DNA of 64,000 nt, from NCBI GenBank assembly GCA_018398585.1, contig JAGTTD010000003.1:11292637-11356636 (forward strand), read 5' to 3'. This DNA is from Simmondsia chinensis. Lineage: Eukaryota; Streptophyta; Magnoliopsida; Caryophyllales; Simmondsiaceae. Below the pieces are notes generated by a model that worked only from the letters and a program-made list of their open reading frames with translations, was not told where the DNA came from and made no database searches. A program made the position numbers and the translations under genes. Positions 43,886 to 55,219 of this stretch are shown here, piece by piece (the stretch's first letter is position 1; every line of letters begins with the position of its first letter).

Positions 43886-45511
43886 TTAACTCAAACAAAC
43901 TGAAGTGAACATATCTGAGAGGTTATCAGCAACGCTAATCTTCTTCTCTGAATTGGCTCCTGTCACATCTTCTGAAACAGCCACCTGCTGTTGAACTGTG
44001 TTACTCAACTGAAACTGAACTCCCTCTGGCTTACTCACCTGACCTAAATCACAAACAACTGATGACATCTTCTGTGGAGATAGCAATGAAGACTCACCAA
44101 ACGTGGCACGTCTACTCGTCAAGAATTGCTTGAAGCGAAAACCTTTCTGCTTCCCATAAAGCCCTTGTTCACATACCACCAGTCCTGTAGACCGACCACA
44201 CAAAGAGCCCCTCACACTGTGCTCAGACAGACCCCTATCACCAGAATGATTCAATCTCAAACGTCCTAAATTTGTGATCTCTGGTTCTGTCAACAACAAG
44301 GATGATGAAGATATTGCAACAGATCTAACAACTGTAGAACCGACAAGCTCATACAGAGTACCTAACCTTCTGCCCTTCATAACTGTCAATGCACCCTTAA
44401 CGACCCTCAAAACTCCACCTTCAGTTGTGTACTTGTACCCTTTAGACTCAAGAGTACCTAAAGAGATGAGATTCTTTTTCAAATCAGGAACATGACGAAC
44501 ATCGCTCAAAACTCTGATAGTGCCTTCGAACATCCTAAAACGAATTGATCCTATACCCAAAACTTTGCATGGATTATCCATACCCATCAAAGCAACTCCA
44601 CCTTGAATAGACTCGTACATGGAAAACTAATCCCGATTGGGACAGACATGATAGGAGCAACCCGAATCCAAAATCCAACTATGTTTCAAATTGGACTGAG
44701 GTTCAGACACAGACAATAGAAGATCTTCATTCTCACCATCTACAACACTCGCTGCTATGGATCTCTGGTCAGACCTATTATCTGCTTCTAATTTTCTCTT
44801 AAGCTTGTAACAGTCTTTCTTAATGTGCCCTTTCTTATGACAGTAGTTACAGGTTAGGTCTTGATACCAAGACTTAGACTTGTTTCCACTATGATCATAC
44901 TCAGTTCTCCCCCTCATAAATAAACCACTACCTGAGTTATACACTGAATCAGATAATTCTTTATCTACTCGTTCTTTACTCAGTAGGTTTCTCTTAACTT
45001 CATCAACAGATATAGTTTGTCTACCACCATAAATCATGCTTTCGACAAAACCCTTATATGAAGCAGAGAGAGAACATAACAATAACATTGCCTGATCTTC
45101 ATCGTTAGGAACATCATCCAATTCTTTCAAATCTTGAATAATTGAATTAAATTCACTGACGTGAATCTTAAGTGACGTATCTTCTGACATACGAAATGTG
45201 AACAACCAGCGCTTAACTGCAAACTTGAAACAGAACATATTCTGCAATTTCTCCCACAACTCCTTAGCGGTCTTCACTTCCAGAACTTCTCTCAAAACGT
45301 CATCCAAAAGACACATCTGAATTGCTGTGAGTGCCTTCTCATCTAACTCCTCCCATTGTGCTTCTGTAATATTCTCTGATTTCTTCTCTTTCCCATCTAA
45401 AGCTTTTTTCAAGCCATTCTGAGTCAAGTGGCCCTTAATGCGAACCTGCTATAAACTGAAGCTCCCTTGACCACCAAACTTCTCAACTTCGGATCTAATT
45501 GCAGACGTCAT
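43886..45511 (-). pseudogene. gag-protease-pre-integrase of element G, two nonsense codons
   Basis: The gag Met is at 45511 (MTSAIRSEVEKFGGQG). A TAG follows where SLWQV is expected. The frame then runs 45427-44627: ALTAIQMCLLDDVLREVL, AKELWEKLQNMF (UBN2-type gag core), ISVDEVKRNLLSKE, the CCHC knuckle CNYCHKKGHIKKDC near residue 194, and the protease start SWILDSGCSYHVCPNRD with DSG intact. A second TAG at about 44629 replaces the Trp of NRDWFS. The frame 44620-43886 gives the rest of the protease (VRHVPDLKKNLISLGTL) and a pre-integrase with LGRLRLNHSGDRGLSE and CEQGLYGKQKGFRFK, then unrelated sequence. Both stops are TGG to TAG changes. Confidence 0.9.
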
Positions 45512-45534
45512 ATTATCAAATTGAAATAAACAGG

Positions 45535-45546
45535 GCTTTGATACCA
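45535..45546 (-). other. Current primer-binding site of element G
   Basis: The minus strand reads TGGTATCAAAGC three bases inside the 5' LTR boundary at 45550. A second, perfect TGGTATCAGAGC lies inside the LTR at 45581-45592. Confidence 0.85.
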
Positions 45547-45549
45547 ATT

Positions 45550-46173
45550 TGTGCGGAAAAAACTTAAACAAATCTGATATGCTCTGATACCAATTTGTTA
45601 AAGAAAACTTAATGCGGAAGCGTGAAACCCTGATAGCTTGATTCCATTCAAATAATATAACTCACGCAAAACGAGAAGTAAACAAATATGGAGAAAGAAA
45701 GAACAAAAACGAACACACAATATTTACGTGGAAACCCCTCTACAATCGAGAGGGGAGAAAACCACGGGCGGAGATGGAGATTCTTTATTGATACTGAACG
45801 GAAGAATTACAACGACACTTCCCCTGAACGAGATATATGAAAGAATTACAATCACTTTCTCTAAACTCTCGTAGCTCTCAAAATCTGAATTATAGGAATT
45901 ATGAAATCACCTCTAGCGGCGCCTCACTCTTTGATTGGATGCAGATGACGAAACCCTAAGACCAAATTTATAGGCGCAGGTCAGGGAGGGCCTGATCGAT
46001 CGGGAAACACCAGATCGATGGGATCCGGCAAATCGATCGGACCTCTAACTGCCTAAAAAATATGGAATCTTTCCTTAAACCACCCGATCAATTGGGCTTC
46101 ACTCCTGATCGATCGGTGATCCTACGGCAACCCCATAAACATAAAACAAGTAATTTGAAACATAAATCTAACA
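45550..46173 (-). repeat. 5' LTR of element G (624 bp)
   Basis: The outer end is followed by the CCTAT duplication. The inner 46 bp (45550-45595) hold the internal primer-site copy. On the minus strand the older LTR would run TGTTAG to TTAACA. Confidence 0.92.
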
Positions 46174-46178
46174 CCTAT

Positions 46179-47460
46179 AATTAATAATATTTCTCTACGT
46201 GAAATTCCAAGTTTTGGGTGGTTGTTGAAACTAGAAGTTGATGCGATGCTGAAAAGGAAATTCCTTGTTCCGCGTGGTTGTTGAAACCATACGCCGAGAC
46301 AATGCCAAAACCAATGATACTAATAAATAAGTGAATTATATGATTGTGTCCATGTAGATAATAAAGTATGTTGATAATGATTCATGAGTTTTACACATTA
46401 AGAGGAACAATGGGTTTTTTACGGAATATGAAAACTTATTCATAGTTTAAATTCATAATGTGAATATGTAATTGAGTGGGGAAAAAAAAAGATAAATAAT
46501 GATAATCAAAAATTTGATTTTCATTGTTAAAAACCGCATGTTCGCTTTGCAATTTAATTGTCCCTTTGATACTCATAAATATCTACATATATGAATATAA
46601 TATAATATCTGCATGTGTACTTTGCAGTATAATGCCCCACAGAATATTGTATGGGTAAATGTTGACAAGAAAATTAGCGTAAAGGTTGACAAGGAAATTA
46701 ACACATGCATGCAATTGATGATACATTCTCATAATGACCTAATGGGTGTATATCCATGTATGTTTGTACTTATGGAAAAGAATTTGAGTATAAGTATGTG
46801 CACATGTTAATGGAGTTACAAGGTTAGTGGAGGTACAATTAATGTAATTAATATATGCATATTCATAAATATGAAATACAATTTAGGTATGAGTATGGAT
46901 AATAATGCAGGTATGCAATTACTGCATATATGCATGTTAATGCAATCAAAAAATTTTGAGAGTTTTATTTATTAATATGAATGCTTTCTGTTTGCTCGAT
47001 AAAAATGAAATTGGTGTGAATTTGAAAGGAATTAGAATTAGTGGATCAAGAAAGGTAAATATTATATGATTATTTTCTATATGTTGATCCTTTATGTCAT
47101 TGATATTAAGATAATCAAACTGAGTGCAATATAAGTACGATTATTGCATGGGAAATAAGACTATTATGTGATTTCATATTCATATGTTATGATGCTATTA
47201 GTCATTAAAACGGAACATTTTAAGAGAATATGAATATTGAATTATAATGCTTCATATGTTATCCATAAGATTTGATTCTTATAAATGGCATGAGATTCAC
47301 ATGATTTAATTATGAGTAAATTGAAGTTTATGAATGTAAATATAGATGAGTATGCAAAAGTGATTTTGAATCTTTCGTCAATGTTGTTGAAATGGTGATG
47401 CATTATGATAATGTGAAGTAAAATATATTAAGATGAAAATGGTTTTTGTTGAATTTCTAG
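46179..47460. other. AT-rich interior of element F, no intact gene
   Basis: Two related units of about 54 bp lie at 46200-46308, sharing GAAATTCC, GTGGTTGTTGAAAC and a CGA-AATGC-type end. The remainder is AT-rich. Small open stretches such as 46613-46810 match no known family. It is probably decayed gag to integrase of element F. Confidence 0.4.
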
Positions 47461-49375
47461 ATCAAAAGATCGAATTTCAATGGAAAATTACATGTCTTTG
47501 TCATATGATGAAAATCATGTTATGAGGGAAAAAATCCCTGAAAAGACTCTAGAACTTGGAAGAGGTAAAAGAGCAAGAGATGTCTTTCAGTCCAAATTTT
47601 TATAAATTTTTAATGGAATGAACTGGAGATAATATGCATTGTCAAGTTCCATATTATTGTGTCACAGAATATGATCCTATGGCAAGGCTAAGAAGTCTCG
47701 TGATTCCACTTTTGTAAATAGGCAATAAATGAATTGGGTAAATGCGTATATAGCAAGTTTAATAATGATAAAGGAGTCATTATATATTTGTATGTTGATT
47801 AGATGTTGATATTTGGCATGGATATTTAGTATCAAATGAAGATACTCTAGTAGTACAATTGGAGCATGGAAAGGCCCGATATAGCCTCTATTGTTGGAAA
47901 GCTGAGTATATACAATTAGCAATTTAAGTAAAGTTTATTGGTATGTAGTAAGCATGGTTATCAAAATCGCGATCTAGTTCGTTACGATCCTACTTTGCCC
48001 AAACGACCCGGATCGTGTAAAAATCGTAAAAAAAGTAGAATCACAGAAAAATCAAGTAGGATCGATAAGAGCGGTATAGAATCGGTAGGATCGACGATTC
48101 TGACCGATCCTACCTAGTTTAAAAACATAGAATTAAAAAATCAAAAAAATCAATTTTTTTTTAATTACCCCCACCACCTCCTACATTTTCTCTCTCCTCC
48201 TCACTCACTCACCACCTGCACACCCCCTTCCCCTTCCCCTTAACCTAACCTCGCCCCAACTCTTCACTTCACCCGCAACCACCAGCCACGCACGCCATGC
48301 CACGCCATCGACCGACTGCCGCCAACCACGCCACCAACCGACTTCTCTAGCCACCATCCAAGTTCTGACACCAACCCAAGGGCCACACACAACCATAACT
48401 CATTTTCTTTTTGGGTAAATCCCTAATTTTTGTTTAATTTCTCATTCTTCTAGTATATTATTGAGTTACTTAGGTAATTATTTTGATTTTGATTTTGTTT
48501 ATTTTAAGCTTGGTTTCGTTTTGCTTTATTTAATTTCTAATTTTTGTTCAAAAAAGTTTTGCATTGTTTATCTAAGTACCCATTTGAATTTTTGTGTTGA
48601 ATTGTTGATTACTTGATTGTAGTCAATTTTAGGAATTTTATTGTATTTCTTTAACTTTATAATGCAATATATTTGAGGCTTGTAATGCGATTTTAATAGA
48701 TACAAGTTATTGTTTTACACAAAAAGTAGAATCTTATGATTCTCCATCCGATTCTACGATCCTGATCCTGAGGAACCCTCATCGATCCTACGTAGAATCC
48801 CGATTCTGACAACCTTGGTAGTAAGTAAGGTACTGAAATAATGATGGATTATTATATTCTTTTTAATGGGTATTCTTCTACTGTAGAAGGATACTCGGAT
48901 GCCAGTTGTATCTCCAATAAGAAGGACTACGCTTCTACAAGCAAGTGGGTATTTCTACTTGGTGGCGGTGTTGTCTCTTGGGGTCCCAAGAAACAAACAT
49001 GTATTAATAATTCCATCATGATTATAGAGTTAATTGCTCCCAAGAGACAACAAACATGTATTAATAATTCCACCATAATTATAGAGTTAATTGCTCTGAC
49101 TTTTGCTATTAAAGAAGCAAAATGATTAAAGGATCATTTATGTAAGATTCCTTTTTGCCTAAGCCAATATCGCCTATTTATATCAATTGTGATGGTGAGG
49201 CTATGCTTTCAAATGCATGAGTGATGTGTATAATTGAAAGTCCAGGCACATTAGTGCAAGACATAGTTATGTAAAACAACTCATGAAAAATTAAGTAATC
49301 AATGTGGACATTGAAAATGCAAGTCAAAATCTAGCGGATCTCTTAACAAAAAGACTTGCTAGAGACTTGGTCTTA
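47461..49375 (+). pseudogene. Copia RT and RNase H of element F, decayed and split by a hAT element
   Basis: At about 47545-47590 ELGRGKRARDV-type sequence matches the ELRRSKR boundary before RT. At 47775-47815 YICLYVD followed by a stop and MLIFGMDI corresponds to CLYVDDMLIFGTNI. After the hAT insertion, 48841-49125 encodes RNase H: VEGYSDASCISNKKDYASTSK, VFLLGGGVVSWGPKKQTC and FAIKEAK. C-terminal traces reach 49375 with SRHISARHSYVKQL and NLADLLTKRLARDLV. A 54-bp tandem duplication (about 48988-49095) repeats the QTCINNS-IELIA block in frame. The element is inactive. Confidence 0.78.
47953..48817. mobile_element. Non-autonomous hAT element, 865 bp
   Basis: Flanked by a perfect 8-bp duplication GTAGTAAG (47945-47952 and 48818-48825), the size used by hAT transposases. 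The termini are inverted repeats: CATGGTTATCAAAATCGCGAT on the left against CAAGGTTGTCAGAATCGGGA on the right, about 80 percent alike. Sub-terminal GATCCTAC and GTAGGATCG repeats occur at both ends. The interior is non-coding with a C-rich block at 48165-48400. It needs a transposase from elsewhere. Confidence 0.9.
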
Positions 49376-49993
49376 ATTACAAGTAAAGGGATGGGTAAAA
49401 CCCGTCAATTTTAATCACCCATGATAGACCCTCAACATCCTAGCACTTGGTAAAACGCCAGATCATACGTTCAGTGAGAGAGGTCCATCATCCGTATGAT
49501 TGCAAGCACTAAAAGTAAAATTGCATCCCTGGTCTAGTGCTTGGTAACCAGTAAAAAATGGAAAAAGGAGGTTGAGCGCATGCTCTTAATGTACCAGAGG
49601 AAATTATTGAATGTCGTGTTGCAGGGACATAATCAATGGAGTCTACTTAAATGAGTGTGAAGTTTGATCGCTTCAAGGAGTGTTTTAATGACATGTTGAT
49701 GTTGTTGTTACACTTATGAAAGGTACAAGACACGAGGCCTAAAATATGTCATTCGAAGATGAGGTGTGTTAGTAAGTCTTCTGTGTGGAGACATGTATGG
49801 TTAGTCAAATGGACTCGTATGTTTCCAAGCATAGTCTACCATTTCGCTCCGATTAATTGTGACGTGTCTTCACTAAGTGAGAGATTAATCGGAAGACACC
49901 CTTATTTATGCACAAAGACTTCCTTTTATTCCGAGATGATGTAAACTTTGCACGAGAATGTATGTATTTTGTATTTTGAAAATGGTGGGGGAT
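49376..49993 (+). other. 3' non-coding tract and polypurine tract of element F
   Basis: No coding domain was seen. It ends in the purine tract AATGGTGGGGGAT (49981-49993) directly before the LTR, marking the 3' end of a plus-strand copia element. Confidence 0.75.
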
Positions 49994-50340
49994 TGTTGGT
50001 GTATTTTCAAAATAAACAAGAGGTGATTTGGTGTATTTTGGGTGAAGAAATGTGTCTGTTCGTGAAGGGATGTATCTCTTCATAAAGGGATGTGTTTCTT
50101 AATAAAAAGACATTTGGAAAAATTTAAATATCCCCCCTCCCATTCTCATGATTAGAGTACATCAAAACAAACTTGAAAAACTTCATGCTCTCATTCCTTA
50201 GGCCTCCGTATCCTTTCTCTCTATGCTCTTATTTCTAGAACTATTTCGGTATCCACGAAATAAATTTTAAGGAAAGTAGTTCACTAAACACCTAGAAGCT
50301 GGTGAATAATTTGGATACCTGTTTTACTATTTCCCTAACA
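49994..50340 (+). repeat. 3' LTR of element F (347 bp)
   Basis: Starts TGTTGGTGTATTTTC after a polypurine tract and ends TTCCCTAACA. The end sequence recurs at 40362-40450. No complete second LTR is present in the window. Confidence 0.8.
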
Positions 50341-51360
50341 ATCTCCAATGACCGAAGCAAGCATGTCAAAGTTGACTTTCCTTATTTCCACGAAAAGATG
50401 ATTAAGTATCAAGGAATGGTTTAGAGGACATTACATATTTGTAGTTTTTATCTTAATTATATACGTATCAGAAGTATAAAACATATTCTATGTAACAAAA
50501 TTTCCGATCGGGCACAAGTACCAAAATTTCCATTGAGTTATGTGAAAAAGTAAAAATTTAGTTTCCTTGTAGCATGACTAGATCATGATTCTAGTGGTTT
50601 GGCCAATCATTAGCCATTCTTTTATTTTTACAGCTTTATGGTTTATGATTTAAGTTACATTTTCAATTATTTCGTGCATACCCCTAACAAGGCAGGGGAT
50701 GGAATGGGGCATTGAGGATAATGTGACAGGGAGGTCGAAGGAGGTTTCAACATTTGGGGGTTGAGTAGGGGCAGAGTCGGTCTCGAGATTTTAGGTGGCA
50801 AAAGTACAGTCTGATCAGCATGCCTTTTTCTATGACGATTTATCTAAGATAATCCCTAGTACAGATCAAATAATCCATTTTATATTAACAAAACAAGCTA
50901 ATATGTATCCTTTATATTTTATACATGTATACATATACATTTATACTTTCTTATATATAGGTTGTCATTTTGACAAATATGAATGAGTTGATATGCGTTA
51001 GAAACAAACTCAAACTATAATTAATCTTCGCAAAAGGACTGCTTGGACCTTGATCGAGCATTGATAGGGGTAGCTGGCAGTAGGCTAGGGGCAGGGACTG
51101 TCGGATGCTTGGGTTGCTGATGGATGACCATTAGTGGTAGATGGAGTGATCGAGGTCACCAATGGTTGTGGTGATAATGAATAATTGGATGCAAATAATT
51201 ATTTCAAACATCTATTTGAAGCATTCAACGATCCTGATCTTTTTATTTGAAAATAGCTATAATTTATTTATCCCTATATCATGTTTCCGCATGCATAAAT
51301 CATGTTTACGCATGCATAAGGACTCTTTCATTTATGTTCGGAAGTGTCTACTTGGTTTTG
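50341..51360. other. No gene seen
   Basis: About 1 kb between F and H. It has AT-rich tracts, GTATACATATACAT-type simple sequence near 50930, and a G-rich patch near 50690-50790. Nothing was recognised. Confidence 0.5.
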
Positions 51361-51811
51361 TGATGCTGCCCCGCTTCCATTGGCGGATAAGTCATTGGCG
51401 GGTTGGTGGCTTTGGCTTGGCAAGCTCAGGAGGGACGCAGCTTGAAGAGGAAATGTGGCTTTAAGAGTTCAGCATCAATTAGGATAGCTTATATTAGTAT
51501 TTATTTATTTATATTTATCCCTTTTACTTTTATTTTTAGTAGGAGCACATGGATTGCTATCTCAACCGTTGATTCTAAATTAGGAGTTTGAGCCTAGTTA
51601 GGAAAGCTCATCTATTTAAAGAGAGGGTTAGCTAGGATTTTAGCATTAAATTTTAGATTTAATTTTAAGAATTTCTACGGTTTTCTCTCTTTCTTAGGTT
51701 GTGAGAACTTGAGCACCTTTTTCCCCTTATTTTGTTATTTTCGTAATAAAATTGAAAGGGAAGGCCATTGAATCTTCCTGTCTCCAAGTTTCCACTTTAT
51801 GCGCTATATCA
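51361..51811 (+). repeat. 5' LTR of element H (451 bp)
   Basis: Starts TGATGCTGCCCCGC and ends CTATATCA, followed by GT and the primer site. It aligns with 53923-54420. It contains ATCTCAACCGTTGATTCTAAA and a TATTTAAAG-type TATA box near 51611. Confidence 0.85.
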
Positions 51812-51813
51812 GT

Positions 51814-51825
51814 TGGTATCAAAGC
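51814..51825 (+). other. Primer-binding site of element H
   Basis: TGGTATCAAAGC, one change from the standard initiator-Met site, two bases after the LTR end. Confidence 0.82.
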
Positions 51826-51939
51826 TCAGAATGACTTCTGAGATGGCCCATCGGAGACGTTTTTTATCGTGATGTTCAACGGCAAAATGAGAGGAGATTC
51901 GAGGATGTGGGAGAGAGATTCCGGTAAATCGAGCACTGC

Positions 51940-53922
51940 TTGATTCAACTTGGGGTATATCCAAATCAAACACCGGGAACCCAGTCCCAACACCTGCCAA
52001 CAGGGGGTGATGAAGAAGACACAAACGAAAGCTTTCTTAAACTGTTCCTAGAAGCAGAGGCACTGGCTAGACGGATGAGGAGTAATCACCCCAATATCGA
52101 GCATGCTGCCAACGTTGATGAGCAGAGTTGGGAATCTGGCCTTCAGGAAAAAATTTCGATGTTTGAAGGTGACGGCATCATAGTGGCTGAAGAGGCTTAG
52201 GATGAGCTGGCATCGCTAGGCGAAGAGGAGGTAACAAGTGACGAGAGTCGCTTGCTATTGGTAAGGCGAATTGACTTCACGCTTAAGGAAGCAGAAGAAA
52301 ATGAATGGCTTCAACAAAACATCTTCCAGACGACATGTACAATTGGCGAGAGGGTATTCGTCCTAGTCATCGACTCCGGGAGTTGTGACAACGCCATCTC
52401 TGAGGAAGCCGTCCAGAAGCTAGGGTTGAAGACGGAGGAGCGTTCGAACCCTTACAAGATGTCATGGCTTCAGAGAGGAGGCCAGGTAACCGTTTCGAAA
52501 TGATGCCTAGTTAATTTCTCTATTGGGTCGAAGTATTGGGATGGAGTATGGTGCGATGTTGTTGCCATGGATGTGTGTCACTTGCTTTTGGGCCGACCTA
52601 GGCAATATGATAGAGGTATTATACATGACGGGAGAAAGAACACGTATAGCTTTATCTTTGAGAAAGCAAGGATAATCTTGCTGCCCAAGAAAGATAAGGC
52701 GCCACGCGTGTCGAAGACCGAAGACCCAAAACCACAAGATAGAGCCGTGTTCACCAACAAAGTTGGCATCTACACCGATAGGCGACATCAGGAGAGGATC
52801 CATCTTTGATAAGCCGACATATCTTGTTTTGTCTTCTCCAACCATCTTTGATGAGCCCACATATAATGAGCCCATCCATGACAAGGAGGAGGTGCCGGAT
52901 AAGATAGGGAGTCTATCAAAGAAGGTGTGTCAAGAAAGGTTTGCGTATTGCTTTCCGCCAACAAGGGAGGAACAATGTCAGCTAGATTGGGTTCCCGAGG
53001 TTGCCTTACCAAGAAGGCGGATTCAATACCGAGTAAGCCTTGCGGAGCGTGAAGATTTCAGGTGCCAAGTGTGGAGACTACTTGCTAGGAGTTACATCCG
53101 AGTAAATTAGAAGGGCGGATCAGCTGTATTGATGCCAAAAAAAGGATAGAACTTGGCAGAACTATCTTGATGGCAAAACAAAACAGGGAGAAGAGCTAGA
53201 GGAGGTATTGAGTACCGTGTTACCGGCGGTAAACAATCCACATGGAATAGAATAAGTACCTGAGGTAGCCTCTGGATTGGCCTCATTACCGAGTCTTGTG
53301 AAGTGCAAAGTAGCCAACATCAAGCGTTCACATTTCTCTTGACCCCGAAGAAGGACAAGGCTCGGCGGAGGAATATTGGCGACAGGGCACTCAGTTGGGT
53401 CACTGTGTACTATGGGCTTTCCGCACCATTGGTGAATGATTTAGCAGAGGCGGCAAGAAGAATGTTGGGTGTCCTTATCCAATGTTTTATTACCGAGCAC
53501 GTCAGAATGTGGGGACAGGGGACATTGTGTCCACGAGAGAAGGCGGTACACTTCCCTTCCAACCAACAGGTTGAACATGAGCAGATCCGAAGGTCATTGC
53601 TTGGAGCCCACGCCACGCAAGAAAGTGCGCATAAGGATTTCCAACATGACTCCCACATTGGCGAGGGTAGTCCAAACAAGCCCATGTCGAATTCGTGGGC
53701 CAATTCTCTTCAACCCGAGGAGAATGAAGCCGTCCACACCTTGGCGGGGCAAGGTTCAGCACACGTCTTGGCAAGCCGAGACAACAAGCCACAACTGGGT
53801 GAGCTTGGTGATCTGAAGTTTGGCGAGATGGAGTCCAGGCGTGCAGGAATATGGCTGGACAGAATTGACCCATATAATATGTCGACAAATACAAGGATGA
53901 ATTCTCTCCAGCCCAGAGAGAC
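51940..53922 (+). pseudogene. Gypsy gag-protease-RT fragment of element H
   Basis: The frame 51940-52200 is an acidic gag tail. The frame 52252-52503 holds the protease: FQTTCTIGERVFVLVIDSGSCDNAISEEA with catalytic DSG near residue 42, then KLGLKTEERSNPYKMSWLQRG. A TGA at 52501 precedes CLVNFSIGSKYWDGVWCDVV and the MDVCHLLLGRPRQYDRG block at 52567-52620. The frame 52763-53110 contains the RT N-terminus, QLDWVPEVALPRRRIQYRV and ARSYIRVN. Downstream, 53303-53968 reads open but is not RT. Its NSLQPEEN and NSLQPRET phrases resemble polyprotein C-terminal tails and are about 205 bp apart, suggesting a local duplication. Confidence 0.78.
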
Positions 53923-54420
53923 TGATGCAGCCCCGCCCCCATTGGTGGATAGCTTGGCGGATAAGTAATTGGCGAGTTGGCAGCTATGGCTTGGCGAGCT
54001 TAAGAGGGACGCAGCTTGAAGAGGAAACGCGGTTGTAAGAGTTCAGCATCAATTAAGATAGTTACATGTAGTATTTATTTATTTATATTTAACCCTTTTA
54101 TTTTAGTCTTTTATTTTTAGTAGGAGTACACGGATTGTGATCTCAACCGTTCATCCTAAGCACATAGATTACAATCTCAACCGTTGATTCTAAATTAGGA
54201 GTTTAAGTCTAGTTAAGAAAGCTCCTCTATTTAAAGACAAGGTTAGCTTGGGTTTTAGCATTCAATTTCATATTTAATTTTAAGAATTATTAGGGTTTTC
54301 TCTCTTTCTCGAGTTGTAAGCAATTGAGCAACTATTTCCCCTTGTTTTTGTTATTTTCATAATAAAAATTAAAGGGAAGGCCGTTAAACCTTCCCGTTCC
54401 CAAATCCCACTTCTATTTTT
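53923..54420 (+). repeat. 3' LTR of element H (about 498 bp)
   Basis: Matches 51361-51811, with two small insertions near 53945 and 54150. The second duplicates the GATTNNNATCTCAACCGTT phrase. The 3' end blurs into T-rich sequence at about 54415. Confidence 0.82.
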
Positions 54421-55219
54421 TGGTTTTTGGTTTATGAAAAAGAAAAACTATTTGCACCTTCTAACTTTTAGTTTTCAACCAACAGTGTTAGAGCAAAAGA
54501 GAGAGGGACTACGAGAAATGATAGTGGATGGCGGGCGGTAGGCTGCAAATGGCTGTAGAGGGCTGTGGAGGGCGGGCAACAAGCAGGCGGCAGCAATAGC
54601 AATGACAAGCGGGCAGCGGTTACATTGCATGCAAACACCGGTGGTGGGTAGAGTAGGAGAAAGACAAACAGCTAATATTCGGAGCAATAATTTGAAATAG
54701 CTTTTTTTAAAATCACCTTCCTCTAGCTATTATAAGCCTTGTTTATTTTTCTTATAACACAAAGAATTACAAACTATAAAATGGGAATAACCGCCAAAAC
54801 GACGGTTTTTAAATAAAAGACGGACTGACCTTAAGATGTACAATTAGTTGATTATTGTAAAATATGCGGACATTGACCAAGTAAAATTACAAAAGTTTAG
54901 TACTTTGTAGATTCAGACTCGTCCTCAAATGTTCGGTGCACCAACTTACAGCCCAATCATCAGTATTAAAAAGTAACTGGATTCAATTAATAGTATCCAA
55001 ATACTCAAATATCTCACGCTATTATTGCTGCTAGAACAACCGGTACACCAATTTTCGGTAGATCGATTAATAAGCTAAGTTATGCCAGTTAATCAGTAAT
55101 AAAAATAGGAATCCAACGCCTTTTTCATGTTGTATAATCTATTGTCTTTTAAGAACTTACAGCAATCAAAAGTTTACTAAAAATGAAAACATACAACAAA
55201 ACTATGGGCAATTAATTAA
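54421..55219. other. No gene seen
   Basis: Mixed sequence after element H. A G-rich patch near 54520-54620 gives a short minus-strand open stretch that matches nothing known. No feature was recognised. Confidence 0.5.

Larger units (their letters stand above)
43189..46173 (-). mobile_element. Short Ty1/copia derivative G with gag-protease only and extended LTRs
   Basis: A 2985-bp minus-strand element with LTRs at 43189-43809 and 45550-46173 and a perfect CCTAT duplication (43184-43188 and 46174-46178). The coding part runs from gag to the pre-integrase region. Integrase core, RT and RNase H are absent, so it depends on others. The LTRs look very similar and the frame has only two nonsense codons upstream of the pre-integrase, so it is the youngest LTR element here. 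Protein motifs fit the Tork/Tnt1 group. It probably lies inside element F. Confidence 0.93.
51361..54420 (+). mobile_element. Compact Ty3/gypsy deletion derivative H
   Basis: Two similar LTRs (51361-51811 and 53923 to about 54420) enclose 2.1 kb. An initiator-Met-like primer site TGGTATCAAAGC follows the 5' LTR. Inside are a gag tail, protease, the N-terminal part of RT, and a tail resembling the end of the polyprotein. Most of RT, RNase H and integrase are gone, so it is a non-autonomous derivative. TTTTG at 51356-51360 recurs at about 54418-54422, a possible but low-complexity target duplication. The right edge is uncertain by several bases. Confidence 0.8.

Noticed and set aside
48205..48396. 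Minus-strand Trp/Gly-rich frame
   Set aside because: It falls in the C-rich interior of the hAT element and is compositional, with no known domain.
53303..53968. A 221-codon gene in element H
   Set aside because: Overlapping frames on both strands are also open because the sequence is GC-rich. Only the NSLQP tail phrases look retrotransposon-like. It is kept as part of the H pseudogene.
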